Assembly (NCBI GenBank): GCA_025041175.1
Contig: JAKCFJ010000001.1
Location: 682,001-746,000 of the forward strand
Length of the DNA: 64,000 nt
Source: Halobacteriales archaeon YIM A00010
GTDB lineage: Archaea; Halobacteriota; Halobacteria; Halobacteriales; Haloarculaceae
Direction of reading: 5' to 3'
In this document: positions 54,634 through 63,409 of the stretch, in pieces
Position numbering within the stretch: the stretch's first letter is position 1
Layout of the letters: each line of letters starts with the position of its first letter
Translations under genes and position numbers: made by a program
Notes under the pieces: generated by a model
What the model was told of the DNA's origin: nothing
The model's database searches: none
The model's input: the letters and a program-made list of their open reading frames with translations, nothing else

Positions 54634-55668
54634 TCACGGCAGCTCCTCGAGATACGCCGACCAGACCGCGTCTGGTTCCTCACAGGCGATCGAGGAGATG
54701 CTGCGGCAGGCGTCGTACCCCCACATGAACACGCTGTCGACGCCGCTGTCGATCGCGGTCCGGGTCGTAGCGCGGACCGCGTCTGTGGTGTCACTCCCCC
54801 CGTCGAGCCGGAAGCCCTGTATCCATATCTGGCTGTCGAGGTCGTGGGTTTGTGCCAGCGAGACGACCGTGTCGGCGAAGTAGCCGACGAACTCGGTCGG
54901 GGATCCATCCGCGTGAATTAACCAGTAGGGGTCCGTCGCCAGCACGTCGAGCAGCGGGTTCTCGGCGAGATCACTCCAGTTTCGCAGGCCGTGGTCGCTG
55001 TCCTCGCTCGGGAGCAAACAGACCGCGTTCTGCGTGCCCATTTCGTTGGCGACCGCCATCATTTCGTTCAAAAACGACAGCAGCGACTGCTCGCGGAAGC
55101 GCTCGACGCGCTCGGTGTGGGCCACCGGCATCGGTTCGTCGAATCGCTCGCGGTAGGCGGTTCGACAGTGTGTACACCGACAGCTCCACGCGTCGTCGGG
55201 GAACTGATCCTGTTGATCGTGCCACGCCGGGATGTACCAGTGTGGCTCGTCCCAAAAGAGCACGTCCGCGCCGAGTTCGGCGGCGTCGCGCGTCCACTCG
55301 CGCATGAACTCCCGGAAGCGCGGAGCGTTGAAACAGGCTGCACCCACGCGGTCACCCGTCGACATCACCTGACACTGCTGGGGGTGGCGGCCGATGAACT
55401 CCGAAAACGCCTCGCCGCCGAAGACCCGCCCCACCGACCACGGATTCACGTACACCGTGAGGCCGCGCTCGTGGCTCGCGTCCACGATCTCCGCCATGGT
55501 GTCCTGGTAGTACTCCTGATCCGCCTCGCTGAACGTGTGTAACACGGCGTTCAACCCCGACTCGACGAACCGATCGAGATCGCGCTCGACGTGTCGCCGG
55601 TCGCGGACACCGAAGTAGCTCGTTCCCGTCTCAATCCCGTCCGTTCTATCATCCGACTCGTGTTCCAT
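54634..55668 (-). CDS. TIM-barrel glycoside-hydrolase-like protein
   Basis: A 344-aa protein that looks like a (beta-alpha)8 barrel: strands FVESGLNAVLHTF, LTVYVNPWSV, GADVLFWDEPHWYIP, LLDVLATDPYWL, SQIWIQGFRLDGGSD and VDSVFMWGYDACR end in acidic residues as in glycosidases. A CRCTHC cysteine motif follows the DEPHWY strand. I cannot name the family. No signal peptide, so it likely acts on an imported sugar. Probably in one operon with the neighbours. Confidence 0.65.
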   Translation of the reverse strand: MEHESDDRTDGIETGTSYFGVRDRRHVERDLDRFVESGLNAVLHTFSEADQEYYQDTMAEIVDASHERGLTVYVNPWSVGRVFGGEAFSEFIGRHPQQCQVMSTGDRVGAACFNAPRFREFMREWTRDAAELGADVLFWDEPHWYIPAWHDQQDQFPDDAWSCRCTHCRTAYRERFDEPMPVAHTERVERFREQSLLSFLNEMMAVANEMGTQNAVCLLPSEDSDHGLRNWSDLAENPLLDVLATDPYWLIHADGSPTEFVGYFADTVVSLAQTHDLDSQIWIQGFRLDGGSDTTDAVRATTRTAIDSGVDSVFMWGYDACRSISSIACEEPDAVWSAYLEELP

Positions 55669-55762
55669 ACTGAATGAGACCCGTGATATCGACCAAACAA
55701 TCCGTCGACATAGCCTTTTCGGCTTCCCGTCCGATTCGGTGTGGATCGTCTCCCACCACTGA

Positions 55763-55972
55763 CACTGTCGGTCAGAACTATTTCAACAACCGCCATTGGC
55801 AAACCTAGGGACTGCGACCGGATAGATCGAATCAATGTAGGGGCTGTTGTGAGTATTCTCGGCACGGTCGTTGACTGACGACTGCTCTGTGATGTCACGA
55901 ACCGTCCTGTGTCGCCACAGCGGGACGGAATCACAACAGTCCCTATGAGTAACGGCTTTCTGACCGACAGTA
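55763..55972. mobile_element. MITE, long type, with TGA target duplication
   Basis: Outer ends CACTGTCGGTCAGAA and TTTCTGACCGACAGTA, TGA directly outside both (55760-55762 and 55973-55975). The inner module is the reverse complement of the copy at 20034-20242, including TCACAACAGTCCC. It sits between the TIM-barrel gene and dgoD. Confidence 0.85.
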
Positions 55973-55990
55973 TGAACCGCATTGGCGCTC

Positions 55991-57142
55991 TCACCACTCG
56001 GCAATACTCCCGTCTTCGTGTCTCCAGACGGGGTTGTGCCAGTCGATCTCCTGTTGTGATTTCTCTCGGACGGCGTCCTCGTCGATGTCGATTCCGAGTC
56101 CCGGTTCGGAGAGCAACGACAGAAAGCCCTCTTCGAACTCGAAGGCGTCCGGATCGGAGAGGTATTCATCGGGGGGACCCGAGGTTCCCTCGGAAAACGC
56201 GAATCCGTGGTCCTGGATCAGGAGGTTCGGAATCGAGGCACAGACCTGCATGGATGCAGCGAGCGCGATCGGTCCGATCGGACAGTTGAGCGCCACCGAA
56301 ACGTCGTATGGGTGGGCCATGGACGCGATCTTGGTGACTTCGGTGATGCCGCCCGCGTGTGAGATGTCGGGTTGAACGACGTCCACGCTCCCCGATTCGA
56401 GCAGCTCCTTGAAATCCCACCGCGAGTACATGCGCTCGCCGGTCGCCAGCGGGACGGTCGTGTCGCTGGCGATCGATCCGAGGTTGTCGTTGTATTCGGG
56501 CAACACCGGCTCTTCGACGAACATCGGTTCGAACGGTTCGAGCGCGTGGATGAGGCGCTTTGCCATCGGTGTCGAGGCCCGTCCCCTGAAGTCGACGACG
56601 ATATCGACCGTCTCACCGACCGCTCGGCGGACGTTCTCGACCCGGTTTGCGACCGTTTGAACGGCTGCTGGCGAATCGATCTGTCGCATCCGCTCGATGG
56701 CGTCCATCTTGATGGCCGTATACCCAGCCTCGACCAGGCTTTCGGCCTCGCTTGCGATCTCGGCGGGCCGGTCGCCACCGATCCACTGGTACACCCTGAC
56801 GCGATCCCGGCAGCGCCCGCCCAACAGCTCGTACACTGGCATCTCGTAGTGTTGACCCTTGATGTCCCACAGCGCCTGGTCGATCCCCGCGATGGCGCTC
56901 ATGAGGATCGGCCCGCCGCGGTAGAAGTTGTTCCGGTACATCGCCTGCCAGTGGTCCTCGATCCGGAGCGGATCCTTCCCGAGGAGGTAGTTCTCCATCA
57001 GCTCCGTGACTGCCGTGCACACTGTTTTTGCTCGGCCCTCGATGATCGGCTCCCCCCAGCCCGTGTGGCCGGCGTCCGTTCGAACGGCTAAAAACACCCA
57101 ACGGGGCGGGACCTCGTACAGCTCGTAACCAGTGACGTTCAT
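55991..57142 (-). CDS. dgoD: D-galactonate dehydratase family protein
   Basis: A 383-aa enolase-superfamily enzyme that dehydrates D-galactonate to 2-keto-3-deoxygalactonate. Seen: YELYEVPPRWVFLAVRTDAG, GWGEPIIEGRAKTV, LGKDPLRIEDHWQAMYRNNF, YRGGPILMSAIAGIDQALWD, metal ligands in VDFRGR, FVEEPV and TGERM, and DISHAGGITE. These make a DgoD-type assignment strong, though gluconate or a related acid remains possible. TATA-like GGTATATTGG near 57165-57174 is about 26 bp before ATG 57142, which fits a leaderless start and the family N-terminus. Confidence 0.9.
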   Translation of the reverse strand: MNVTGYELYEVPPRWVFLAVRTDAGHTGWGEPIIEGRAKTVCTAVTELMENYLLGKDPLRIEDHWQAMYRNNFYRGGPILMSAIAGIDQALWDIKGQHYEMPVYELLGGRCRDRVRVYQWIGGDRPAEIASEAESLVEAGYTAIKMDAIERMRQIDSPAAVQTVANRVENVRRAVGETVDIVVDFRGRASTPMAKRLIHALEPFEPMFVEEPVLPEYNDNLGSIASDTTVPLATGERMYSRWDFKELLESGSVDVVQPDISHAGGITEVTKIASMAHPYDVSVALNCPIGPIALAASMQVCASIPNLLIQDHGFAFSEGTSGPPDEYLSDPDAFEFEEGFLSLLSEPGLGIDIDEDAVREKSQQEIDWHNPVWRHEDGSIAEW

Positions 57143-57169
57143 GGGGAGTGAATTCATCGCACGCCAATA

Positions 57170-57400
57170 TACCTATCGCCCCGCCACCTTTTTGGTCCGC
57201 CACCTTTTTTCCGCTCGGGTGAGCTTCGCTCACCCTCGCGCAAAAAACGTGGGCGAAAAAAAGCCGCTCGCGTTGCTCGCGGTGAGTGTACTCCCCGCTA
57301 CCGCCACCGCTCTGCCTCCGCGACCGCTCCGCTACCGCCACCGCTCCGCCTCCGCGACCGCTCCGCTACCGCCACACTCGCGCAAAAAAGTGGCTGTTCC
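57170..57400. repeat. Composite hairpin repeat with tandem units between dgoD and iclR
   Basis: Starting near 57180: CCGCCACCTTTTTGGTCC, then the 52-bp module 57202-57252 with a perfect hairpin (57217-57224 with 57228-57235, loop TTC), an imperfect CCGCTCGCG/CGCGG hairpin, AGTGTACTCCCC and a 34-bp tandem repeat (two and a fraction units, 57298-57375). It is the reverse complement of the element at 1109-1300. It fills most of the divergent control region. Confidence 0.8.
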
Positions 57401-57446
57401 CCACACATGAACAACGCTTTTGGTTGTCGAGGCTAAGTTCAGCAAC

Positions 57447-58196
57447 ATGTCCGATTCGGACCACCAACGGACGGTAAACGCGACCCGGACGAGTTTCACG
57501 GTCGTCGAGGCGCTCGCAGAACGTGAGGATCGCGTCGGCGTCACCCAACTGGCTTCCACGCTCGATATCCCCAAAAGCACGGCGTACAAGCACCTCACCA
57601 CGTTGTGTGAACTCGGGTACGTGCACAAGGAGGGGCGCAAATACGAACTGGGTCTCGGGCTTGCGGATCTCGGAGAGTCGGCCCGGACCCGTGATCCCCT
57701 CTACGGTACGGCCAAATCGCACGTCGATCGGCTCGTGTCCGTGACCGACCAACCCGCGGGAGTAGTGGTGGAACGACGGGGGAACGCCGTCGATCTCTAC
57801 CGAGCGTGGCCCACCAACCGGCCGGCAGCCCACGGAACGAACTCGCGGTATCTCCACTGTAGCGCGCCCGGAAAGGCGATCCTCGCCGAACTACCCGACG
57901 ACCGTGTCGCCGAAATCATCGACCGGGGGCTTCCCACGAAAACTGACCGAACCCTCTCCACCCCGTCGGCGCTCCGAGAGAAACTCGACCGGATCGCAGA
58001 GCGAGGCATCGCGTTCGAACGCGGTGAACAACGAGAGGGTCGGCGGGCCGTGGCAGTGCCTGTGGTCCGGAACGAACGGGTGATGGGTGCCGTCTACGTG
58101 GCTGGGAGCACCGACCGGATGAAAAGCAAGCGGTTCGAAGAGGACATTCCCGGCATCATCATCAGCACTGTCAACCGATTCACCTCCGATATCTGA
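57447..58196 (+). CDS. IclR-family transcriptional regulator
   Basis: A 249-aa IclR-type regulator: N-terminal winged HTH (VGVTQLASTLDIPKSTAYKH, LTTLCELGYVHKE), then the IclR ligand domain with HCSAPGKAILAELPDD and GEQREGRRAVAVPVVRNERV. It is divergent from dgoD and likely controls the carbohydrate operon. The ATG at 57447 precedes the HTH by the normal distance. Its effector is likely a sugar acid. Confidence 0.92.
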   Translation: MSDSDHQRTVNATRTSFTVVEALAEREDRVGVTQLASTLDIPKSTAYKHLTTLCELGYVHKEGRKYELGLGLADLGESARTRDPLYGTAKSHVDRLVSVTDQPAGVVVERRGNAVDLYRAWPTNRPAAHGTNSRYLHCSAPGKAILAELPDDRVAEIIDRGLPTKTDRTLSTPSALREKLDRIAERGIAFERGEQREGRRAVAVPVVRNERVMGAVYVAGSTDRMKSKRFEEDIPGIIISTVNRFTSDI

Positions 58197-58252
58197 TCGG
58201 CTGTTTCGGTGGCGTGAACGTGCGACGGGGCATTGAACCGTTCGGCGTGTCA

Positions 58253-58347
58253 CACTGTCGGTCCTGCGGACGGATCGAGACGGACGAGCCAACTGCTGTC
58301 TGGCGGGTCATCAGCAGCCGAGACGCGATTACCCCTGTCCGACAGTA
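58253..58347. mobile_element. MITE, middle type, with TCA target duplication
   Basis: Ends CACTGTCGGTCCTG and CTGTCCGACAGTA; TCA directly outside both (58250-58252 and 58348-58350). The inside matches 53172-53266. Confidence 0.85.
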
Positions 58348-58350
58348 TCA

Positions 58351-58815
58351 ATCCCTGCTGTAGCGGCTCGCAGCGCTGTGCCGACACGCGCGTTTTCCTA
58401 CTGGTAAACGATCAGCCCAGCGGGGATCGGTCACTTCGAGCTGACACCGCGTCCGGCACCGACGATGTGATTACAAAGGTACGTGTGTAATGGACGATCG
58501 AGTACAGCCCATCTAGTCCGCGCCTCAGCCGAAGTGCGATCGAAGCGCAGCGATCGGAACCTCCACAAAATGACTGATTCTGTATCTGTATTGGATCTAC
58601 TCTAATAGATTATATTATTCGATTTGTCTGCGTGGAATGGTGGCGCGCACAGCTTTCCTGTATCGCCACACAATATGCACTAGAACTACCATAGATATCG
58701 TGTACTGACCGTGTAGGTCATTCATCGTGTGAGTGATCGGATTATATACAGATGAAGAAATATCATTTTATCCATTAATATCTTCAACACATATTATATA
58801 GATATAATTCATATC
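58351..58815. other. Intergenic region, mostly AT-rich
   Basis: No frame is credible. The second half (58590-58815) is strongly AT-rich with several TATA-like strings. Nothing else was seen. Confidence 0.4.
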
Positions 58816-58819
58816 TAGT

Positions 58820-59265
58820 CCTATTCGTATTCGATCGCGGTCGGCCAACCCCAACTGGTCGTACCTGCGGTGGGAGCGCGAGCTGGAGTGGGCCGGTCGA
58901 GCGCTGTAGCTGGACCGTGAGGTGGTGAAAGCTGCCTTGATAGACCCGGCGCGTGACAGCTCCACCGAAAACATTCACTCCAGTACTACGTGACCGAACA
59001 CGGCTACAGCGTGCCGGGCCAGCGGCATACGGAAGTGTACGATCGCGGGGTACAGGCTGGGCTTTTCTCCCGAGAGATCGCTGATCGTCTTGAAACGTTG
59101 TGGACGGGGCATCGATCGAAGTCCTATTACCGGACGGGCATCGCGGGTGAGTACCGGGCCCAGAGGCTGTATCAGCTAGCCACTGCCATCCATGACGAAG
59201 TCGTTGCTGTCACGCGAACACAGGACTGTATTTGTGAGCAATCGGCGGACGCTACCGGGTCGCTT
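58820..59265 (+). pseudogene. DUF8154-like gene, degraded
   Basis: A first part reads WERELEWAGRAL, a TAG stop, then LDREVVKAALIDPARDS, typical of the helical N-terminus of a haloarchaeal family (DUF8154 from memory). After a frame change the rest is open from GTG 58990: HGYSVPGQRHTEVYDRGVQA, GLFSREIADRLETLWTGHRS, KSYYRTGIAGEYRAQRLYQL. The stop and frameshift make it non-functional in full length, but the second part could still be expressed. Confidence 0.6.
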
Positions 59266-59315
59266 CACGGATGGGAACCGCACACGCTGCCGGTCACAGC
59301 GGGCATCAGCCGCTC

Positions 59316-60161
59316 CTATCCGGCGAAAAACTCCACGATCGGTTCGATCTGTTCGTCTGTGTTCAGCGCGGGAGCGTGCCCACAGTCGACGGTGATCGTC
59401 TCCGCATCCGGTTGCAGGTCGAGCATCCGCTCGAACGGCTGTTGGGGAAGGATTCCCGAGTCGATTCCGCGAACGATACAGACATCGGCAGTAATCCCCT
59501 CCCACACCGCCCACGGATCCGCTTCCGACCCGTTGGTTTCTCCGAGCGCTTCGATGATCCGGGGATCGTAGGCGGGTGCGATCCGTCCGTCGTCGGTCCG
59601 GCGCGCCGCAGTCACCGTGAACCGCCGCCACTCGGCGTCGGTCATCTCGCTGAACCGCGGTCCGTAGATCTCCCGGTAGTACGCTTCCAGCTCCGTCACA
59701 GTGTCGACGGTCGGCGGCTGGGGAACGTACTCGTTGATGCGGGCCAGCGCGTCCTCGTCGGCGTCGTGGATCGGATCGGGGCTGATGTCGTTCACGACGA
59801 GGTGGGTGATCCGGTCCGCAAGCGGTCCGCCGGCGAGCGCCGTACCCAGTCCCCCGCCCATGGAGGTTCCGATCCACCGGACCGATTCGAGCCCGAGCGC
59901 ATCACAGAACCCGACCACCAGCTCCGTCAGGGCCTCGTCCGTGTACGCCGCGGGATCGCACCACTCGCTCAGCCCTCGCCCGGGGAGGTCCGGACAGAGA
60001 ACCCGGTACGTACCGGCGAGCCGTCGGGCAATCGGATCGAAATCCCGGCCCACGCGCGACAGGCCGTGCACGCACACCACCGGCGGCGCCGACCCGTCAC
60101 CCCATTCGGAGTAGTGTAGCTCGATCCCCTCCACCGAGCGGAACCGATCAACTCGTTCCAT
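59316..60161 (-). CDS. Alpha/beta-fold hydrolase
   Basis: A 281-aa alpha/beta hydrolase with oxyanion loop VCVHGLSRVGRDFD, nucleophile elbow IGTSMGGGLG (Ser), and base His in VDCGHAPALN; the acid is likely Asp in RGIDSGILP. Helical cap at about residues 130-200. Substrate unknown. Start ATG 60161 gives MERVDRFRSVEGIELHYSEW; upstream is the divergent promoter of the DoxX gene. Confidence 0.88.
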   Translation of the reverse strand: MERVDRFRSVEGIELHYSEWGDGSAPPVVCVHGLSRVGRDFDPIARRLAGTYRVLCPDLPGRGLSEWCDPAAYTDEALTELVVGFCDALGLESVRWIGTSMGGGLGTALAGGPLADRITHLVVNDISPDPIHDADEDALARINEYVPQPPTVDTVTELEAYYREIYGPRFSEMTDAEWRRFTVTAARRTDDGRIAPAYDPRIIEALGETNGSEADPWAVWEGITADVCIVRGIDSGILPQQPFERMLDLQPDAETITVDCGHAPALNTDEQIEPIVEFFAG

Positions 60162-60275
60162 ATGTCCGTTTGCTACACGGTCAACGTCGGTATAGTGTTT
60201 TCCCCGACTGATCGGCGCGGAACCACGTTCCTTCGAAAGGATAAACAAAGCGTCCTCCGAAGACACATACAGACA

Positions 60276-60719
60276 ATGCAAAACACGGCTAGATGGGGTC
60301 CGTCTCTCATCCGATTCGGTCTCGGTGTCGTGATGATCGTCCACGGTATCGGAAAGCTGTTGGGGATCGGTCCCTCCGCGATGCCGATTTCGGATTTTGC
60401 GATGACCATCGCCGGTCTCGGTCTCCCGGCGGCCAACATTCTGGCGTGGCTGGTGGGGCTGGTCGAATTCGGCGGCGGGGTGTTGTTGGTGGTGGGATTG
60501 TTCACGCGATACGCCGCGATCGGACTAGCGATCAACATGCTCGTTGCGACCGTCCTGGTCCACCTCCCACAGGGGTTCAACCACTCCACCGGTGGATACG
60601 AGTACACGCTCGTGCTCTTTGTGATGGCGCTTTCGCTCGTCGCAACCGGTCCCGGGCTGCTTTCGCTCACCCGTGCGCTCTTCGATGGGGAACCGTTCTG
60701 GCCGGTGTCGACGGACTGA
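60276..60719 (+). CDS. DoxX-family membrane protein
   Basis: A 147-aa membrane protein with four helices, family DoxX: LIRFGLGVVMIVHGIGKLLG, LVEFGGGVLLVVGLFTRYAA and AINMLVATVLVHLPQGF with its His. Such proteins are linked to thiosulfate/quinone or redox stress functions but the exact role is unclear. The start ATG 60276 is preceded by an AT-rich stretch at about 60240. Divergent from the hydrolase. Confidence 0.88.
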   Translation: MQNTARWGPSLIRFGLGVVMIVHGIGKLLGIGPSAMPISDFAMTIAGLGLPAANILAWLVGLVEFGGGVLLVVGLFTRYAAIGLAINMLVATVLVHLPQGFNHSTGGYEYTLVLFVMALSLVATGPGLLSLTRALFDGEPFWPVSTD

Positions 60720-60742
60720 TGTGAGTCGCGGTCGTCGCTACG

Positions 60743-63136
60743 TCACTCGACCGCGACCTCGGCTTCGGTCCGGTTGTGATTGGGTTTGACCGGCGTGTAC
60801 TGTCGCGGTTGTTCCGGTGCTTCGATTTGATCGTTGATGTGTTCGGAAAGCGGTGTCAGACTGAACACGTACGGAACGGTTCCGGTTTCGTTGGGCCGAG
60901 CCGCCCACGACGCTGTGGTGACGATCCGGTCGTACTCCGAACCGTCGAAGACGTCGTACCACGTTCGATTGGCGTCTCCGGCGAACGTCTGGGCGTCCAG
61001 CTGTTTGACGTCAGCCGTGCCGTTTTCGGTGATTCCGACGGCCGTGAACTGGTATCTGACGCGCTCGTTTCGAACCTCGCTGACGTCCTTGAACGGCTCG
61101 GCGCTCGATCCGTCGTGGGTGAGATCCACCTGCGGTATCCGAACGTCTCGGAGATACCAGCCGGTGCCTGGCAGCGAACTGTCGTTGCCAGCGGTCGCGT
61201 GATCGGTCATATACCGGAAGGAGAGCAACACCTCCTGGCCGCTGTACGCCGAGAGATCGAACGATTCGGTGGTCCACTCGCCGCCCGTATCGCCGGTGAA
61301 GCCGGGGAGCTGCTCGGCGATCGGGGGATGCACGTTTGCGGGATCGGCGGGATCTTCGCTCGTGTTCTCGTTCGAGAGGGTGGTCCACGTGTCCCCGCCG
61401 TCGGTCGAGATCTGCACGAAGCCGTAATCCCAGCCCTGCTCGATGTTGTAGTACGTTTCGAACGACAGCGTCGCCGTCTCGGCGTCGCGGAGATCGGCCG
61501 CCACAATGGCGGCGTCGTCCGCAAGGTGTTCGTGGCCGCTCGACAACACGGTTGCGTTCGAGTCGCTAGCGTTGTCCGTGGTCTCCGGTGGTGGAGCCGT
61601 CTCCCACGGCAGCGGTCGGAAATCGGTTCCGTTGGCGGTGAACCTGACGACCGAATCGTTCGCGGGATCGTCAAAGACGGTGTAGGCGTTTCCCCACGCC
61701 GGTGTCCGGCCGCTCGTGGCGTTCGTGCTCACGTCGAGATCGATGTCCTCGAACCGGTACCGGTCCGGATCGTGTCGGGCCGAGCTGTTCGTGCTGTCCA
61801 CGACCAGCGCTGTCGAGAAATCCTGGTACAGTCCGTAGAAACCCTCGTTCGCGCCCGTCTCATTGAGCGTGTTTTCGACGCTTGCGATCCCGTTGTCGGG
61901 ATCGCGGGCGAGATCCCGGACGAACGACTCTCCGTACTGCTGGCCGAGATACGTCTGGAACAGCGCTGCCACGCCGTAATCGGCGACGATGTTGTGTCCA
62001 CCCTGGTCGCCCCACTCCACGAGCGAGTTGTTCGGCCGTTGTTCGAACGCGTCGACGTGGCCGTCGGGTAATCCGTAGCCCGCAGCGTACTCGGCGTAAT
62101 CGGACAGCCCCTCGTTGATCCACGTGGTCTCGTCGGGGTCATGGTCGTTGTGTACCAGGTGCTGAAGCTCGTGGGTCACGGTCCCTTCGATCGCGTTTGT
62201 GCTCTCGTTGGCCTCGCTCGCGTTCGTGCTCTCGTTGGGCTCGGGCCGCCACGGAGCGTCCGTCGGTCCGAGTCGGCCGTTCCAGTCGCGGGCGTCGATC
62301 GTCAGAACGTTTCGGTCCGTCCGTTGTTCGATCTCCTGTGAATAAAATCCGCCGACGTACACCGGGTAGCTCTCGTTGTAATAGCTCTCATCACGAACGT
62401 TGTCGACGAGAATGATCGTCCGGCTCTCGTTGTCCGGTGATCGGTAGTAGTTGTTGGGTAGCTCACCCTCCTCGGACAGGTTGGCATCGGTTCCGTACCG
62501 TGGATCCGGAGCACCGAAGAGCCGCCGGTTGGAGGGATGGATGGTCTCCTCGTACTCCGTCGTGAGGTGTTCGATCTGTGCGTCCGTGACGGTCGGCGTC
62601 GGGCGGGAATCGTTCGCCGGCCACGAGAGGTTCTCCGCTACCCACACCGAACTGTTCTCGGTGTACTCACGAAGCGTGAAGTTCCTGAACGAGTACTCGC
62701 CGGCCTCGTAGTCCAACGATGGGAACGTTTTCGTCGTCCCAACTGTCGGACTGTCACCGCTCATGCTGTGGTACTGGTCCGTGCTGACTGTCTCCGGAAC
62801 CGAGGACGAATCGAAAGTGACGTTCTGCAGCTCACCCGGCGGTAGCCCCCGAGACTGGTAGTCGATGGAGCGTCCGTTCGGAACCTCGTTGCCGCGTGAT
62901 CCGCCGTCCGGGTGATTGGGATCCGTTCGCTCGTTCAACGTGTTCGGTGGCGCGTCTGCTTCCCCTTGTGGCGTCTCGTTTATTATTTCATATTTTTTAT
63001 ATGTAGTGGCGGATTGGATGCCAGTAAATGCGATTGTTCCGGATAATAACACAAGTAGTATCACGAGAATTGTTGTGGATCTCATTGAATTTGCTCCATT
63101 ATTACGAGCAGGACGATATAATGGTGACTCATTCAT
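60743..63136 (-). CDS. Secreted immune-inhibitor-A-like metalloprotease
   Basis: A 797-aa exported protein. A Sec-type signal or anchor stands at about 20-44 (MRSTTILVILLVLLSGTIAF). The zinc motif is THELQHLVH (His322, Glu323, His326) with the following INEGLSDYAEY, of the M6/gluzincin type. The second half has MAM/jelly-roll-like beta domains (LSFETYYNIEQGWDYGFVQI, STDGGDTWTTL, LLSFRYMTDHATAGNDSSLP) as in immune inhibitor A. Many NxS/T sequons point to N-glycosylation. It likely degrades external proteins. ATG 63136 is chosen; a TATA-rich region follows the start on this strand. Confidence 0.85.
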   Translation of the reverse strand: MNESPLYRPARNNGANSMRSTTILVILLVLLSGTIAFTGIQSATTYKKYEIINETPQGEADAPPNTLNERTDPNHPDGGSRGNEVPNGRSIDYQSRGLPPGELQNVTFDSSSVPETVSTDQYHSMSGDSPTVGTTKTFPSLDYEAGEYSFRNFTLREYTENSSVWVAENLSWPANDSRPTPTVTDAQIEHLTTEYEETIHPSNRRLFGAPDPRYGTDANLSEEGELPNNYYRSPDNESRTIILVDNVRDESYYNESYPVYVGGFYSQEIEQRTDRNVLTIDARDWNGRLGPTDAPWRPEPNESTNASEANESTNAIEGTVTHELQHLVHNDHDPDETTWINEGLSDYAEYAAGYGLPDGHVDAFEQRPNNSLVEWGDQGGHNIVADYGVAALFQTYLGQQYGESFVRDLARDPDNGIASVENTLNETGANEGFYGLYQDFSTALVVDSTNSSARHDPDRYRFEDIDLDVSTNATSGRTPAWGNAYTVFDDPANDSVVRFTANGTDFRPLPWETAPPPETTDNASDSNATVLSSGHEHLADDAAIVAADLRDAETATLSFETYYNIEQGWDYGFVQISTDGGDTWTTLSNENTSEDPADPANVHPPIAEQLPGFTGDTGGEWTTESFDLSAYSGQEVLLSFRYMTDHATAGNDSSLPGTGWYLRDVRIPQVDLTHDGSSAEPFKDVSEVRNERVRYQFTAVGITENGTADVKQLDAQTFAGDANRTWYDVFDGSEYDRIVTTASWAARPNETGTVPYVFSLTPLSEHINDQIEAPEQPRQYTPVKPNHNRTEAEVAVE

Positions 63137-63289
63137 ACTTGTCCATCCAGTCACTAATGAAAAGTGATGTATGAGTCAACCTATAGGGTGTCTGTGTTTT
63201 CTACGCTGATTTTCGATCGGGTCGGGACCGTTCCGGCTGCGTTCGTGTTTCGTACCGGTGGCTCCCGAGCGTCTATCTCGATCGCTTTA

Positions 63290-63379
63290 TACTGTCGGTC
63301 ATGGATCGTTGGATGGCCTATTCAGTCAGGCCATTGCTCCGTGCTCCCGACAACGCCACCGTAATTATGACCGACAGTG
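63290..63379. mobile_element. MITE, small type
   Basis: Ends TACTGTCGGTCATG and ATGACCGACAGTG enclose about 90 bp, an internal GGCCT palindromic region and no gene. Left flank is TTA, right flank not clean. It lies about 30 bp before the next gene. Confidence 0.7.
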
Positions 63380-63409
63380 TATTACTGTCGCGCGAATTCG
63401 GTCGTGGGT

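Noticed and set aside
57298-57375. 34-bp tandem repeat as a replication origin iteron
   Set aside because: Only about two units, no AT-rich unwinding region or Orc1/Cdc6 gene beside it; it is part of a dispersed composite repeat.
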